Shown here: positions 37,458 to 46,290 of the stretch, piece by piece
Layout of the letters: each line of letters opens with the position of its first letter
How positions within the stretch are numbered: the first letter of the stretch is position 1
From: Brevibacillus brevis NBRC 100599
GTDB taxonomy: Bacteria > Bacillota > Bacilli > Brevibacillales > Brevibacillaceae
DNA length: 64,000 bases
Direction: 5' to 3'
Assembly: GCF_000010165.1 (NCBI RefSeq)
Contig: NC_012491.1
Coordinates: 3,479,501-3,543,500, forward strand
Translations under genes and position numbers: made by a program
Notes under the pieces: model-generated
The model's database searches: none
Told to the model about the DNA's origin: nothing
Seen by the model: the letters and a program-made list of their open reading frames with translations, nothing else

Positions 37458-39098
37458 TTATTCGATGGTTGTATATTTAAAATCTCTACCACCAAACGGA
37501 TTGTTCAAAAATCCTTTGACTTTGTCATTTTTTATATACGGTCTTACGCCATAATACACAGGGGCAATCGGCATTTCCTCCATTAAGATGCTCTCTGCCT
37601 CACGCATGATCGCATTACGCTTCGTCGGATCTTTTTCCAAGTAACTCTGGACGATTAGCTCCCGGTATCTGTCGTTTTCCCAAGCAGCGTCGTTCGTCCC
37701 CACTGTTTTGTCCTTGAAAATTTCCAGGAAATTGATGGGGTCGTTAAAATCAGCACCCCAATTTCGGTAGGCAAACTGATAGTTTTTGGAGCGCTTGTTT
37801 TGTAAAAATACTTTTTCCTCCAAGCCACTGATTTTTACATCAACACCCAAGCTTCTTTTCCACTGATCTTGAAGCACTTCAGCCAGCTTTTTCTGACGAT
37901 CGTCACCTGAACCATACGTGAATGTCACGATAGGCATCGTCGAAAGCCCCAGCTCCTTTAACCCTTCAGCCAATAACTGTTTCGCTTTCTCTACATCCTC
38001 TTGAAAATAGTCATTTCCGCTAAGTTGCATGGAAGGCGGAACCCATGCAAAAGCCGCTGGCACCCCTGTCTGCACAATTCCGTCTACCAGAGGCTGCCGT
38101 TGGATCGAATACGAGAAGGCTTGTCGAATCTTTTTATTCGTAAATGGAGACACGGTTGTATTAAAGGTAACGGCAACTGTGTTCGGATACGGCGCCATTA
38201 CGATTTTTCCTTCGTCCTGCAAGGCGGGAATCACGTCGACGGGCAACACATAGCTTGGATGCCCTCCCCAATCCAAATCACCAGAATCAAACAACGCTTG
38301 AGCTGTGTTGGTATCAGTAATCATGCTCCAGACGATCTTGTCGAGCTTCACAGCTTCTTTGTCATGATAATTCTCGTTTTTCACAAGAACCAATTTGTTT
38401 TTATGCTCCCACAGCTCCATTTTGAATGGGCCGTTGCCTACGTAGTTGTCTGGAGACGCTGCCCAATCCGGATGTGCCTCCAAGGTCTTTTTATGTAAAG
38501 GAAACAATGTCGGGAAAGCCGTCAATTCATAAAAAAACGGGGCTGGCGAATTGAGCTTGACCTCTAATGTAAAATCATCTAGTGCTTTAACCCCTACGCC
38601 TTCATGCGATCCTTTCCCTGTGTTAAATTCCTCTGCCCCTTTAATGAAATAAAGCATATAGGCATATTCGGACGCTGTCTTCGGGTCGAGATTTCTTTTC
38701 CAGGCGAACTCAAAGTCATGGGCGGTTACCGGATCTCCGTTGCTCCATAACGCATTCGTTTTCAATTTGAATGTGTACGTCGTCAAATCCGCGGAAACCG
38801 TATAACTGTCGGCGATAGCGTTAGCTATTTTCCCATCCGGTCCATAGCGAGTCAGTCCTTCAAAACAGGCAGTAATGACATCAAAGGAGGTACCATCGGA
38901 AGCAAGTCCGGGATCCGCTGTCGGAGGCTCTCCACCGTCTGCGTTCCAATTCAATACCATCTCTTTTCCCGTTGGCTGCACTGTTTGAGATGCCTGATCA
39001 TTCGGTTTGTTCGTTACCGCCGTTTCACTTGTACTACATCCCGTAATAACTTGAAGCAGCAAGAAACAACTCAAAATGAAGCTCTTTCTCTTTCTCAT
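37458..39098 (-). CDS. Oligopeptide ABC transporter substrate-binding lipoprotein
   Basis: 546 aa from ATG 39098, behind AAGGGGGATGGTCTCG. Lipobox VITGC near residue 20, then an SBP_bac_5 domain with 'LTTYTFKLKTNALWSNGDPVTAHDFEFAWKR'-type segment in parts, 'YVGNGPFKMELWEHK' and 'ESILMEEMPIAPVYYG'. OppA/DppE-like peptide binding outside the membrane. No permease or ATPase genes are adjacent, so it is an orphan binding protein. Confidence 0.93.
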   Translation of the reverse strand: MRKRKSFILSCFLLLQVITGCSTSETAVTNKPNDQASQTVQPTGKEMVLNWNADGGEPPTADPGLASDGTSFDVITACFEGLTRYGPDGKIANAIADSYTVSADLTTYTFKLKTNALWSNGDPVTAHDFEFAWKRNLDPKTASEYAYMLYFIKGAEEFNTGKGSHEGVGVKALDDFTLEVKLNSPAPFFYELTAFPTLFPLHKKTLEAHPDWAASPDNYVGNGPFKMELWEHKNKLVLVKNENYHDKEAVKLDKIVWSMITDTNTAQALFDSGDLDWGGHPSYVLPVDVIPALQDEGKIVMAPYPNTVAVTFNTTVSPFTNKKIRQAFSYSIQRQPLVDGIVQTGVPAAFAWVPPSMQLSGNDYFQEDVEKAKQLLAEGLKELGLSTMPIVTFTYGSGDDRQKKLAEVLQDQWKRSLGVDVKISGLEEKVFLQNKRSKNYQFAYRNWGADFNDPINFLEIFKDKTVGTNDAAWENDRYRELIVQSYLEKDPTKRNAIMREAESILMEEMPIAPVYYGVRPYIKNDKVKGFLNNPFGGRDFKYTTIE

Positions 39099-39282
39099 CG
39101 AGACCATCCCCCTTGATTCCATTCGATTCCATACACCAGTAAATACTATTGCTTTATCACACTACTATGATAACGCAAGTGTAGGAGAAACAAATCAGAC
39201 GGTATGGCGAAAAACAGATCGTGTATAGAGTCTTGTTTTGTACAAATTGTCTAACTATTTCGAATTGATGGTTGAAGCAAAG

Positions 39283-39311
39283 AAAAAAGCCAGTCTTCCC
39301 TTCGACTGGCT
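39283..39311 (-). terminator. Terminator of the threonine aldolase gene
   Basis: AGCCAGTC and GACTGGCT pair over an 8-nt loop; the minus strand ends in six T. Confidence 0.78.
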
Positions 39312-39328
39312 ACAAGCGTTTGATTCAA

Positions 39329-40354
39329 TTACACTGTTACCAATAATTCCTCTACTGCTTCCACCACGGTCTTGATATGTTGATCGCTAATGTGTCGATG
39401 CGTCGTAAAGCGAATGACATACTCGTCAAAATCGACCGCGAGCACTCCTTTTTCCTCCAAACGTTCCAAGAAGGCGACAGCTGTTTGTCCAATCGAGTCC
39501 GTATTCACCAGCACGATATTCGTCTCGACTTGCTCCACCTGAAGCGATAGCTGGCGCAAGCCTTTTGCCAATTGCTGTGCCCGTTCATGGTCTTCTGCCA
39601 ATCGATCGGTCATTTGTGTCAGAGCGATGATGCCCGGCGCTGCCAAATACCCTGCCTGACGCAATCCACCGCCTAATTTTTTTCTCCACCATCTCGCTTC
39701 TTCGATAAACGCACGTTCACCAGCCAAAATGGAACCAACTGGAGCACTCAGCCCTTTGGACAAGCAAATCTGAACGGTATCGGCATAAACGCTTAGCTCA
39801 CTGACTGCAACACCTAGTGCCACAGCCGCATTGAAGAGACGAGCACCGTCCAAATGAACGGGAACACCGTGTTTTTGCGCGATATCATAGACGTTCTTCA
39901 TTTGCTCAACAGAGATTACCGCCCCGCCCGCGCGATTATGTGTATTTTCGAGACAGATCAATTTTGTCCGAGGAAAATGGATATTGTTGCCCCGAATCGC
40001 CCTCTCTACCTCTTCTGCACGCAGAGCACCGCGTTCACCAACCAGCGTCCGTGTTTGCACGCCAGCCAATGCCGACATTGCGCCGCCTTCATAGTAAAAA
40101 ATGTGCGAATCCGCTTCCGCAATGACTTCGTCTCCGTTGACACAATGCGTCAAAACAGCGACCTGATTACCTTGCGTGCCACTTGTTACGAACAGCGCAG
40201 CTTCCTTTCCGAGTATTTCAGCCGCGATCGCTTCCAAACGATTGACAGTTGGGTCCTCCCGGTAAACATCATCCCCAACCTCCGCTTCCGCCATTGCTCG
40301 AAGCATCTCCTCGGTTGGCTTCGTAACGGTATCACTTCGCAAATCGATTTTCAT
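39329..40354 (-). CDS. ltaE: Low-specificity L-threonine aldolase
   Basis: 341-aa PLP enzyme cleaving L-threonine to glycine and acetaldehyde. Start MKIDLRSDTVTKPTEEM is diagnostic; PLP Lys lies in CLSKGLSAPVGS, and 'HLDGARLFNAAVALG' contains the cofactor Asp. Monocistronic; the ATG follows GGGGGAGAG. Confidence 0.93.
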   Translation of the reverse strand: MKIDLRSDTVTKPTEEMLRAMAEAEVGDDVYREDPTVNRLEAIAAEILGKEAALFVTSGTQGNQVAVLTHCVNGDEVIAEADSHIFYYEGGAMSALAGVQTRTLVGERGALRAEEVERAIRGNNIHFPRTKLICLENTHNRAGGAVISVEQMKNVYDIAQKHGVPVHLDGARLFNAAVALGVAVSELSVYADTVQICLSKGLSAPVGSILAGERAFIEEARWWRKKLGGGLRQAGYLAAPGIIALTQMTDRLAEDHERAQQLAKGLRQLSLQVEQVETNIVLVNTDSIGQTAVAFLERLEEKGVLAVDFDEYVIRFTTHRHISDQHIKTVVEAVEELLVTV

Positions 40355-40477
40355 AAATGACTCTCCCCCACCCTGTTGTCATTCTCTAGTCATATCGTAA
40401 CACTTTCAACATTGCATCCTGATTTCCCTCTTGCTAAGATGGAGGGGTAACTTACATACAGTTAGGGGATTTGACCT

Positions 40478-40780
40478 GTGAAACTAAAAATCACTCGTAA
40501 CGCTGCCAAGCAATTGGCTCCAATCATCGAGCAAGAAGAAGACAAAGAATTGAAACTGCGCGTTTATATTACGCACGCTCACGGTGATCATGCACATTAC
40601 GGACTCGCTCTGGACAAGCCAACAGAAGAAGATGTTGTGATCTCTACCGACAAAGAGATCGATGTGATCGTGAAAAAGGATGAGCCTTTGCTGGATGGCG
40701 TCGTCATTGATTACCTCTTCTTGCCACAAGAAGGTTTTGTGATTACGAACCCTTCTAAAGGTAACACAGGCGACCACTAA
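40478..40780 (+). CDS. HesB-like (A-type fold) protein without cluster cysteines
   Basis: 100 aa, GTG start 9 nt behind AGGGG. The fold pattern is of HesB/IscA, but the cysteines are replaced: the middle site reads THAHGDHAHYG, and the C-terminal site is ITNPSKGNTGDH rather than CGCG. A His-rich loop (THAHGDHAH) could bind metal. It is therefore not a classical iron-sulfur carrier. Function unknown. Confidence 0.78.
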   Translation: MKLKITRNAAKQLAPIIEQEEDKELKLRVYITHAHGDHAHYGLALDKPTEEDVVISTDKEIDVIVKKDEPLLDGVVIDYLFLPQEGFVITNPSKGNTGDH

Positions 40781-40793
40781 GCATGATACAGAT

Positions 40794-40826
40794 AAACCCT
40801 CTGTTTTTTTACAAGCAGAGGGTTTT
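40794..40826. terminator. Bidirectional terminator
   Basis: AAACCCTCTG and CAGAGGGTTT form a 10-bp stem; shared by the HesB-like gene and helD. Confidence 0.8.
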
Positions 40827-40843
40827 CTTTGATGAGTCGATTC

Positions 40844-43093
40844 TTATTCGTCAGTAGCCATGGTGTAGAGCGCTGTTGGTAAATCTATTAGCAACGGTGA
40901 AGAAACGTCATCAACCTGCGTCATAACAAGCCGATGGACTGGACGTGTCATCGCGACATACAATAGCTTCGCGTCCCATTCATTATTTTGATAGGCGTCC
41001 ACATCCAGCAAAATGACCACATCAAACTGCAAGCCTTTTGTTAAAAAAGCAGGCATGACGGTTACGCCACCTGGAAATTGGTTATCCTTGCTGCCTAACA
41101 GAGTCAGATCAGCTATCTTGTCTTGCAGGCCTTTATGTGCTTTTTTACTCGCTAGGATCGTTTTCGCTACGATCGCAATCGTTTTGAAGCCTTCCGACTG
41201 GTAGTCTGCCACACGCGAAGAGATGTCCTCCCACAGTTGCGCTCGTGAACGAGCCTTGACCATGATTGGTTTTTCACCATGACGCAAAACCGGTTTTGCC
41301 AATACCGTCTCGGGCAATTCAATTTGCCGCAACACTTCGTTAGCACAGCGCATAATCTCAATTGTCGAACGATAGCTTTGCGACAACGTATAATAGGAAG
41401 GAAACAGCTGCGCAAATATCCCCTTGGTCAACTCTTCCCAAGCATGAATTCCTCGGTAGCTATGAATGCCTTGCGCAATATCTCCCACGATCGTGAGCGA
41501 GTTTCGCTTGGTTGCCAATGCAATGACAGCTATTTCTAACGCACTCAAGTCTTGTGCTTCATCCACGACCGTATGATCAAAATGCTCCGCCTTATTCATT
41601 CCTTCCACAATATGCTGCAAGTATAGCAATGGCGCGATATCTTCGGGCTCCAATCGCTCCTCTGCAAACAGCGCAGCACTTGACTGAGTCACATCACGCA
41701 CAACTTCGTCTGAAATGTCAGCAGGTGCGAGTTTGCGCAGCAATTCCTCATCAGCAATCAGCTCGCGATAAGCTGTGAAGATTTCCAGTCTTGGAAACGA
41801 AGTCAGGTACGTATCCAGGATTTGCTCCAGCATTTTCTCGAATTTGTACAAGCCTTCTTTGTCCAAATCGACTTTTCGTTCTCGTAAATGGGCAAATAAT
41901 TGCTTGTTCATTTCTTGTTTTAAATGCTTGCGAAGCGCTTCTACTCGACGATGATACGGCATATTGGCGAATTGCTCCAAGAAGCATTGGCGAATAAAAT
42001 CACCCGGAATGGAAAAGACTTGCTTTGTTTTGTTGTATAAAAAGCTGAGTTTCTTAAAAGGGATTCTCGTTTCGACGATATGCCGAATGTATTGCTCCAG
42101 CGCCTCCCGACAAGCGAGCGATCCTTTGAAGCGAAGCCTGTTTCGCGTCATTTCTTGCTGGCGCTCGTCCTGCCCTTCTTCGAAGAACAATTGAAGAGGC
42201 TTATCGGGACTCACGATTCTCCACCCTTTTGGCAGCAGAGGCTTCACAAGACGCGCTGCCCAATCTACAAAGGTAGACTGTTGAACGTCATCGACTCCCA
42301 ACTCCGGCAAAACCTCGGATATATAGGTAAGAAACATCCGGTTTGGCGCAAACACCATGAATTTTTTGGACATCATGGAATCCTGGAAGTTATAAATCAA
42401 ATAGGAGAGCCGGTGCAGCGCAATCGTCGTTTTTCCGCTCCCCGCTACACCTTGCACGACAATGGGCCGTTCTTTTTCCGCCCGAATAATATCATTTTGC
42501 TCGGATTGAATGGTAGCGACGATGTCTTTTAGTCTGCTATCGTTCGCCTGATTTAAATTGGCTGCCAAAAATTCATCGATGAAGCCCTCCTGCAAAAACT
42601 CGTCAGGATGCCCCATTTCGCGGTTAATTGTTTCTTTTACCGCTCCATCATAGATACCGACGATCTTCCCGTCTTCAATCGCAAAATTACGCTTTAATCG
42701 AACTTCTCCACGCACGATCTCGCGTCCCATCCGATAAAACGCGTCTTTGCTCTCACCAGAATAATAAAGACTGGCGATAGGCGCACGCCAATCCACGACG
42801 ACAGAATCAAATGTATCGCTGCGTACAATTCCCCGTTTTCCTATGTAGACCTGATCCAGCTCGTAGATTTCATCCTTCAAGAAGTCCACTCTGCCGAAAT
42901 AAGGCTTCTCTCGCCCCTGATCTTCCAGGTAGCGCAAATCCTTTGCCTTTTTAGAGTTAACGACCTGTTTCACATAGTCATCGGTTGCCTCGCGAATTTC
43001 ATTGCGAAGCTGCTCCATTTCTTCATCAATAGCTGAAATGGTTTCATCCAGCTTTTTTTGTTCCCATTCATAATCACGATGCTGTGTACTCAC
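40844..43093 (-). CDS. helD: HelD-type UvrD/Rep family helicase
   Basis: 749 aa from GTG 43093, 7-8 nt behind GAGGGGG (an ATG at 43099 lies too close). An N-terminal coiled coil (residues 10-60) precedes Walker A QGVAGSGKTTIALHR at about 215-230, 'FDHTVVDEAQDLSALE' (motif II) and the C-terminal 'LLYVAMTRPVHRLVM'. HelD enters RNA polymerase channels and recycles stalled enzyme; rifampicin-resistance forms exist. Length fits HelD. Confidence 0.9.
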   Translation of the reverse strand: MSTQHRDYEWEQKKLDETISAIDEEMEQLRNEIREATDDYVKQVVNSKKAKDLRYLEDQGREKPYFGRVDFLKDEIYELDQVYIGKRGIVRSDTFDSVVVDWRAPIASLYYSGESKDAFYRMGREIVRGEVRLKRNFAIEDGKIVGIYDGAVKETINREMGHPDEFLQEGFIDEFLAANLNQANDSRLKDIVATIQSEQNDIIRAEKERPIVVQGVAGSGKTTIALHRLSYLIYNFQDSMMSKKFMVFAPNRMFLTYISEVLPELGVDDVQQSTFVDWAARLVKPLLPKGWRIVSPDKPLQLFFEEGQDERQQEMTRNRLRFKGSLACREALEQYIRHIVETRIPFKKLSFLYNKTKQVFSIPGDFIRQCFLEQFANMPYHRRVEALRKHLKQEMNKQLFAHLRERKVDLDKEGLYKFEKMLEQILDTYLTSFPRLEIFTAYRELIADEELLRKLAPADISDEVVRDVTQSSAALFAEERLEPEDIAPLLYLQHIVEGMNKAEHFDHTVVDEAQDLSALEIAVIALATKRNSLTIVGDIAQGIHSYRGIHAWEELTKGIFAQLFPSYYTLSQSYRSTIEIMRCANEVLRQIELPETVLAKPVLRHGEKPIMVKARSRAQLWEDISSRVADYQSEGFKTIAIVAKTILASKKAHKGLQDKIADLTLLGSKDNQFPGGVTVMPAFLTKGLQFDVVILLDVDAYQNNEWDAKLLYVAMTRPVHRLVMTQVDDVSSPLLIDLPTALYTMATDE

Positions 43094-43125
43094 CTTCATT
43101 CCCCCTCACATGTATCGTGTACGTA

Positions 43126-43491
43126 TCAGGACCATTGCCTAGCCAGCCATATTCCAACCGCACATGAAAGTAGACCGACTCCCAAACTGAGAAGAGCATA
43201 TAATGTGCCCCGCAACAGATGTCCTTCTCCCCAAAAAGTGACCACTTCCAAGGAGAAGCTAGAGAAAGTCGTAAATCCTCCCATGACACCCGTTGCAAAT
43301 AAGAGATAGAGTGTTGGAGATAAAATGCCACGTTCTTTCCCCAGCACGAACAAGATGCCAATGATCAAGGATCCACAAACATTGGCGATCCAGGTTCCCC
43401 ACGGCCATTCCGGCTGATTTGCGAGTAAAGACAATAGGTAGCGCACAAGAGAGCCAACTGCTCCGCCAACCGCCACAGCTATCCACGCCAT
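43126..43491 (-). CDS. crcB: Fluoride ion transporter CrcB
   Basis: 121-aa four-helix membrane protein. GGAVGSLVRYLLS near the N-terminus and the Na+/fluoride signature GFTTFSSFSLE are present. Normally two Fluc monomers of opposite topology assemble; a second crcB is not in this window. No fluoride riboswitch was found upstream. Confidence 0.92.
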   Translation of the reverse strand: MAWIAVAVGGAVGSLVRYLLSLLANQPEWPWGTWIANVCGSLIIGILFVLGKERGILSPTLYLLFATGVMGGFTTFSSFSLEVVTFWGEGHLLRGTLYALLSLGVGLLSCAVGIWLARQWS

Positions 43492-43529
43492 CGCTTTCCC
43501 TCCCTGGCTATCAAAGCGTTATGTATGTC

Positions 43530-43560
43530 ACAGAAAAAGACACCCTAGCGTCAAGCGAGG
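43530..43560 (-). terminator. Terminator between DUF896 and crcB
   Basis: GACATCCTCGC and GCTAGGGTGTC pair with one bulge over TTGA/TCAA; the minus strand then reads TTTTTC. It lies about 30 nt after the DUF896 gene. Confidence 0.68.
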
Positions 43561-43587
43561 ATGTCTGTCGTATCAGTAATTGTTATC

Positions 43588-43785
43588 TTACTGTTTTGGC
43601 TTATTTTCTTCAAGGTCTTCCACATAACGGATGGAATCCAAATTTGCTCTCAGTGAAAGCTTAACGGCGTCAATGTACTTTTGGCGCAATGCTTTTTGCT
43701 CGAGCTTTTCCTCTTCGGTTAAACCTTCTTCGCGAGATTTTTTGACCAATTCGTTAATGCGTTTAATTTCTGCGTCAGATACCAC
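43588..43785 (-). CDS. DUF896 family protein (YnzC-like)
   Basis: 65 aa; GTG start behind GGGAGG. The helical hairpin IKRINELVKKSREEGLTEEEKLEQKALRQKY is the DUF896 hallmark. In Bacillus the ynzC gene lies next to yneA and lexA, as here, and is part of the SOS region. Function unclear. Confidence 0.9.
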   Translation of the reverse strand: MVSDAEIKRINELVKKSREEGLTEEEKLEQKALRQKYIDAVKLSLRANLDSIRYVEDLEENKPKQ

Positions 43786-43861
43786 TGCTGGTTCCTCCCA
43801 CTCTGTAGTAGTGCCGCTTCATTATACCACATTCGAGTGATCCCGCAAGACAGCCGAACAC

Positions 43862-44197
43862 TTACGGCATATCAGGCATGATCAGAGTCTGACCCGGGTA
43901 AATCCAGTTGCTATCCAAGCCGTTCGCTTCCTTAATTTCTATGATATAGTCACGAACATCCGTATGCTGATCTGAGTAGCGAACAGCTAACGACCATAGA
44001 CTATCTCCGGATTGTACGGTTACTTCTATGCCTTGTGGCTCGTCCATTGGTGAAGCAGCAAACACTAGTTCGGTCAACAAGTAAAAAAAGAGAGTAAATG
44101 TAATAAGAAACAAGAGTGCTTGACCTCTCGTGATACCAAAACGAACACGACGTTCTTCTTTTTTCTCGAAACGATTACGTACTGTCGATGAATTCAT
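43862..44197 (-). CDS. yneA: LysM cell-division suppressor YneA
   Basis: 111 aa from ATG 44197 behind AAGGAGG. A single membrane helix (ALLFLITFTLFFYLLTELV, about 27-45) is followed by an extracellular LysM domain (TVQSGDSLWSLAVRYSD ... YPGQTLIMP). YneA delays septation during the SOS response. It is divergent from lexA and carries SOS boxes in its promoter. Confidence 0.92.
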   Translation of the reverse strand: MNSSTVRNRFEKKEERRVRFGITRGQALLFLITFTLFFYLLTELVFAASPMDEPQGIEVTVQSGDSLWSLAVRYSDQHTDVRDYIIEIKEANGLDSNWIYPGQTLIMPDMP

Positions 44198-44213
44198 GAT
44201 AATGGCCTCCTTA

Positions 44214-44227
44214 CAAACATACGTTCT
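44214..44227. promoter_or_regulatory. SOS box A
   Basis: CAAACATACGTTCT is a degenerate LexA box (consensus CGAAC-N4-GTTCG) in the yneA 5' leader, between its promoter and ribosome-binding site. Confidence 0.6.
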
Positions 44228-44239
44228 GTTCTCTTGTAA

Positions 44240-44276
44240 GCTCATAATAAATGAGAACATATGTTCATGTCAACAA
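44240..44276 (-). promoter_or_regulatory. yneA promoter with SOS box B
   Basis: Minus strand: TTGACA (-35) and TATTAT (-10) with an 18-bp spacer. The spacer contains AGAACATATGTTCA (44254-44267), a perfect-core LexA box, so LexA directly blocks RNA polymerase. Confidence 0.8.
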
Positions 44277-44281
44277 CGAAA

Positions 44282-44338
44282 CGAACTTATGTTTGTCGAA
44301 CGCAAGCTCCCATGGTATAATATAGGAAAATATGTTCG
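44282..44338 (+). promoter_or_regulatory. lexA promoter with SOS boxes C and D
   Basis: Box C CGAACTTATGTTTG (44282-44295) overlaps the -35 TTGTCG (44293-44298); -10 TATAAT is at 44316-44321, spacer 17. Box D GGAAAATATGTTCG (44325-44338) lies right after the -10. LexA can thus shut off its own gene from both sides. Confidence 0.75.
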
Positions 44339-44359
44339 AGAAATCAGGGGTGTCTTTCT

Positions 44360-44983
44360 ATGTCAAAATTATCGAGTAGACAACAAGCCATCATCGAGTT
44401 CATACGAAAGGAAGTTCGTGATAAAGGATATCCGCCTTCTGTACGTGAAATTGGAGAGGCAGTTGGCCTCGCTTCCAGCTCAACGGTACATGGTCATTTG
44501 GCACGCTTAGAGAAAAAAGGCCTCATTCGTCGAGATCCTACCAAACCTCGCGCCATCGAATTGCTTTCAGATGAAGATCGTTTTCAAGACAATTTCGAAG
44601 ACTCTGTCGTCCGTGTGCCAGTAATCGGAAAAGTAACCGCTGGACAACCCATTACAGCCATTGAGGATGTGGAAGAATACTTCCCGCTTCCAGACAATAT
44701 CGTGACTTCCGACAAGGTCTACATGCTGCGCGTCTCCGGGAATAGCATGATTGATGCCGGGATTCTCGACGGAGACTACGTCATTGTTCGCCAACAGCAC
44801 GTAGCGAACAATGGTGACATTGTCGTAGCTATGACAGAAGAAGATGAAGCGACCGTCAAAAGATTTTTCAAAGAAAAGAACCACTTCCGTCTCCAACCGG
44901 AAAATGCCACGATGGAACCGATCATTCTGGAGCATGTCACCATTCTCGGTAAAGTCATTGGTGTCTATCGCCTCATTCACTAG
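44360..44983 (+). CDS. lexA: SOS transcriptional repressor LexA
   Basis: 207 aa: N-terminal winged HTH (residues 1-65, '[20 protein letters not shown]') and C-terminal self-cleavage domain with scissile Ala94-Gly95, nucleophile Ser129 and Lys167. Represses SOS genes until RecA-induced cleavage. Divergent from yneA. Confidence 0.98.
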   Translation: MSKLSSRQQAIIEFIRKEVRDKGYPPSVREIGEAVGLASSSTVHGHLARLEKKGLIRRDPTKPRAIELLSDEDRFQDNFEDSVVRVPVIGKVTAGQPITAIEDVEEYFPLPDNIVTSDKVYMLRVSGNSMIDAGILDGDYVIVRQQHVANNGDIVVAMTEEDEATVKRFFKEKNHFRLQPENATMEPIILEHVTILGKVIGVYRLIH

Positions 44984-44992
44984 TTTCCACGT

Positions 44993-45021
44993 AAAAAAGG
45001 ACAGCCTCGGCTGTCCTTTTT
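44993..45021. terminator. Bidirectional terminator after lexA
   Basis: AAAAGGACAGCC and GGCTGTCCTTTT form a 12-bp stem around TC, with T runs on both ends; shared with the convergent DUF456 gene. Confidence 0.9.
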
Positions 45022-45033
45022 GTTTTCTATATG

Positions 45034-45519
45034 TTATCTGGCGATAAAAAACCAGATGATCATCGTAACTTGCAAGATGACTTTTACGACCGCACTGCCC
45101 AAAAATCCAATTAGTGAGCCTACCCCCGCTTTCACTGCTCGCTCCATTGACTGCTTCTGTACCATCAACTCTACGAGAACGACGAATACGAACGGCAAGA
45201 TCAGCATACCAAACGGTGGGAAAACGAAAATCCCGAGGATAATTCCGGCGGCAGCAGCTATGGACGACCACTTGGACCCCCCGTACTTTTTCACAAAGTA
45301 CATGTTCGTCAGCAAGTCAGCACCGTAAAGCAGAATGCTTAGAACGACCATTCCCCACCAAAAGGATGCCGGCAATCCCGCTCCAGGATCTGCAATGAAA
45401 AAGTGATAGAGCAAAAAGCCCCCCCACAACAAGATCGTATCAGGTAAAACGGGCAAGAAAATTCCTGCGATGCTTAGCAGGAACAATAACACAACCACGA
45501 CCCACAAAAATATTTCCAT
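45034..45519 (-). CDS. DUF456 family membrane protein
   Basis: 161 aa with about four membrane helices and Gly-rich loops: 'VLLFLLSIAGIFLPVLPDTI', 'GADLLTNMYFVKKYGGSKWS', 'VGSLIGFLGSAVVKVILQ'. This repeat of GxxG-type hydrophobic segments is the DUF456 pattern. Function unknown. Confidence 0.9.
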   Translation of the reverse strand: MEIFLWVVVVLLFLLSIAGIFLPVLPDTILLWGGFLLYHFFIADPGAGLPASFWWGMVVLSILLYGADLLTNMYFVKKYGGSKWSSIAAAAGIILGIFVFPPFGMLILPFVFVVLVELMVQKQSMERAVKAGVGSLIGFLGSAVVKVILQVTMIIWFFIAR

Positions 45520-45627
45520 CCACTACACTCCCTTCATTTAGGTATACGAGTGATTACCAATTTCGTTGCGCGTTTATTCACTTTTGTCTACACTATTTTA
45601 AAAGAAAGTAGACATGGGGGTAGTTTC

Positions 45628-46203
45628 ATGAAAAATTGGCATGATCTCTCTTACCTGGGCAGAGGAACGATGCGCCAAAAAGCGGCGTGGAAAGCGATTC
45701 AACAGACGCATATCATGGAAGTACTAGCCGATTACCGTCCAGTGCTTGCCGGAACCATCCCATTGGACATTGATGTTGAGCAAAGCGATCTGGATATTAT
45801 TTGTGAGAGTCGTGATCTGGATCAGTTTGAGCAGGTTGTCCGTAAAGCGTTTGGCTGCTTAACCAGCTTTGAAGTGACAAAACTCGATCTAAAAGGGATT
45901 CCCACGTGCGTTATTTCGTTTTTCACAGCTGGCTTTTGGTTTGAATTGTTTGCTCAACCGGTTGCAGTCGAAAAGCAAAACGCCTATCGTCATATGGACA
46001 TCGAAGCACGATTATTACATATAGGGGGCTTGGATGCGTGTATACATATCAGGGCTCTGAAGCAAGACGGCCTCAAAACAGAACCTGCATTTGCTCGATA
46101 CTTTCATATTCCGGGTGATGATCCGTATGAGGCCTTGTTGCAATTGGAGTCGTTGACCGAACAGGAATTACGCCAAAGAGTTCAGCCCCTACGAAAGGAT
46201 TAA
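45628..46203 (+). CDS. DUF4269 domain-containing protein
   Basis: 191 aa from ATG 45628 behind GGGGG; the frame extends to 45550 without a site. 'YLGRGTMRQKAAWKAIQQ', 'GTIPLDIDVEQSDLDIICE' (a nucleotidyltransferase-like DxD) and 'RHMDIEARLLHIGG' match DUF4269, a minimal nucleotidyltransferase relative. A GTCTAC/GTAGAC inverted repeat precedes the start. Function unknown. Confidence 0.82.
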   Translation: MKNWHDLSYLGRGTMRQKAAWKAIQQTHIMEVLADYRPVLAGTIPLDIDVEQSDLDIICESRDLDQFEQVVRKAFGCLTSFEVTKLDLKGIPTCVISFFTAGFWFELFAQPVAVEKQNAYRHMDIEARLLHIGGLDACIHIRALKQDGLKTEPAFARYFHIPGDDPYEALLQLESLTEQELRQRVQPLRKD

Positions 46204-46290
46204 TCTGCTAGCAAATCTATCAACTTGCTGGGATCATAAGGGGTAAACAGTGACTGGCGTTGCAACCGATCATTAAGGAGGACATACTAT

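Noticed and set aside
43492-43590. Fluoride riboswitch upstream of crcB
   Set aside because: The conserved pseudoknot sequences were not found; the hairpin there is the terminator of the DUF896 gene.
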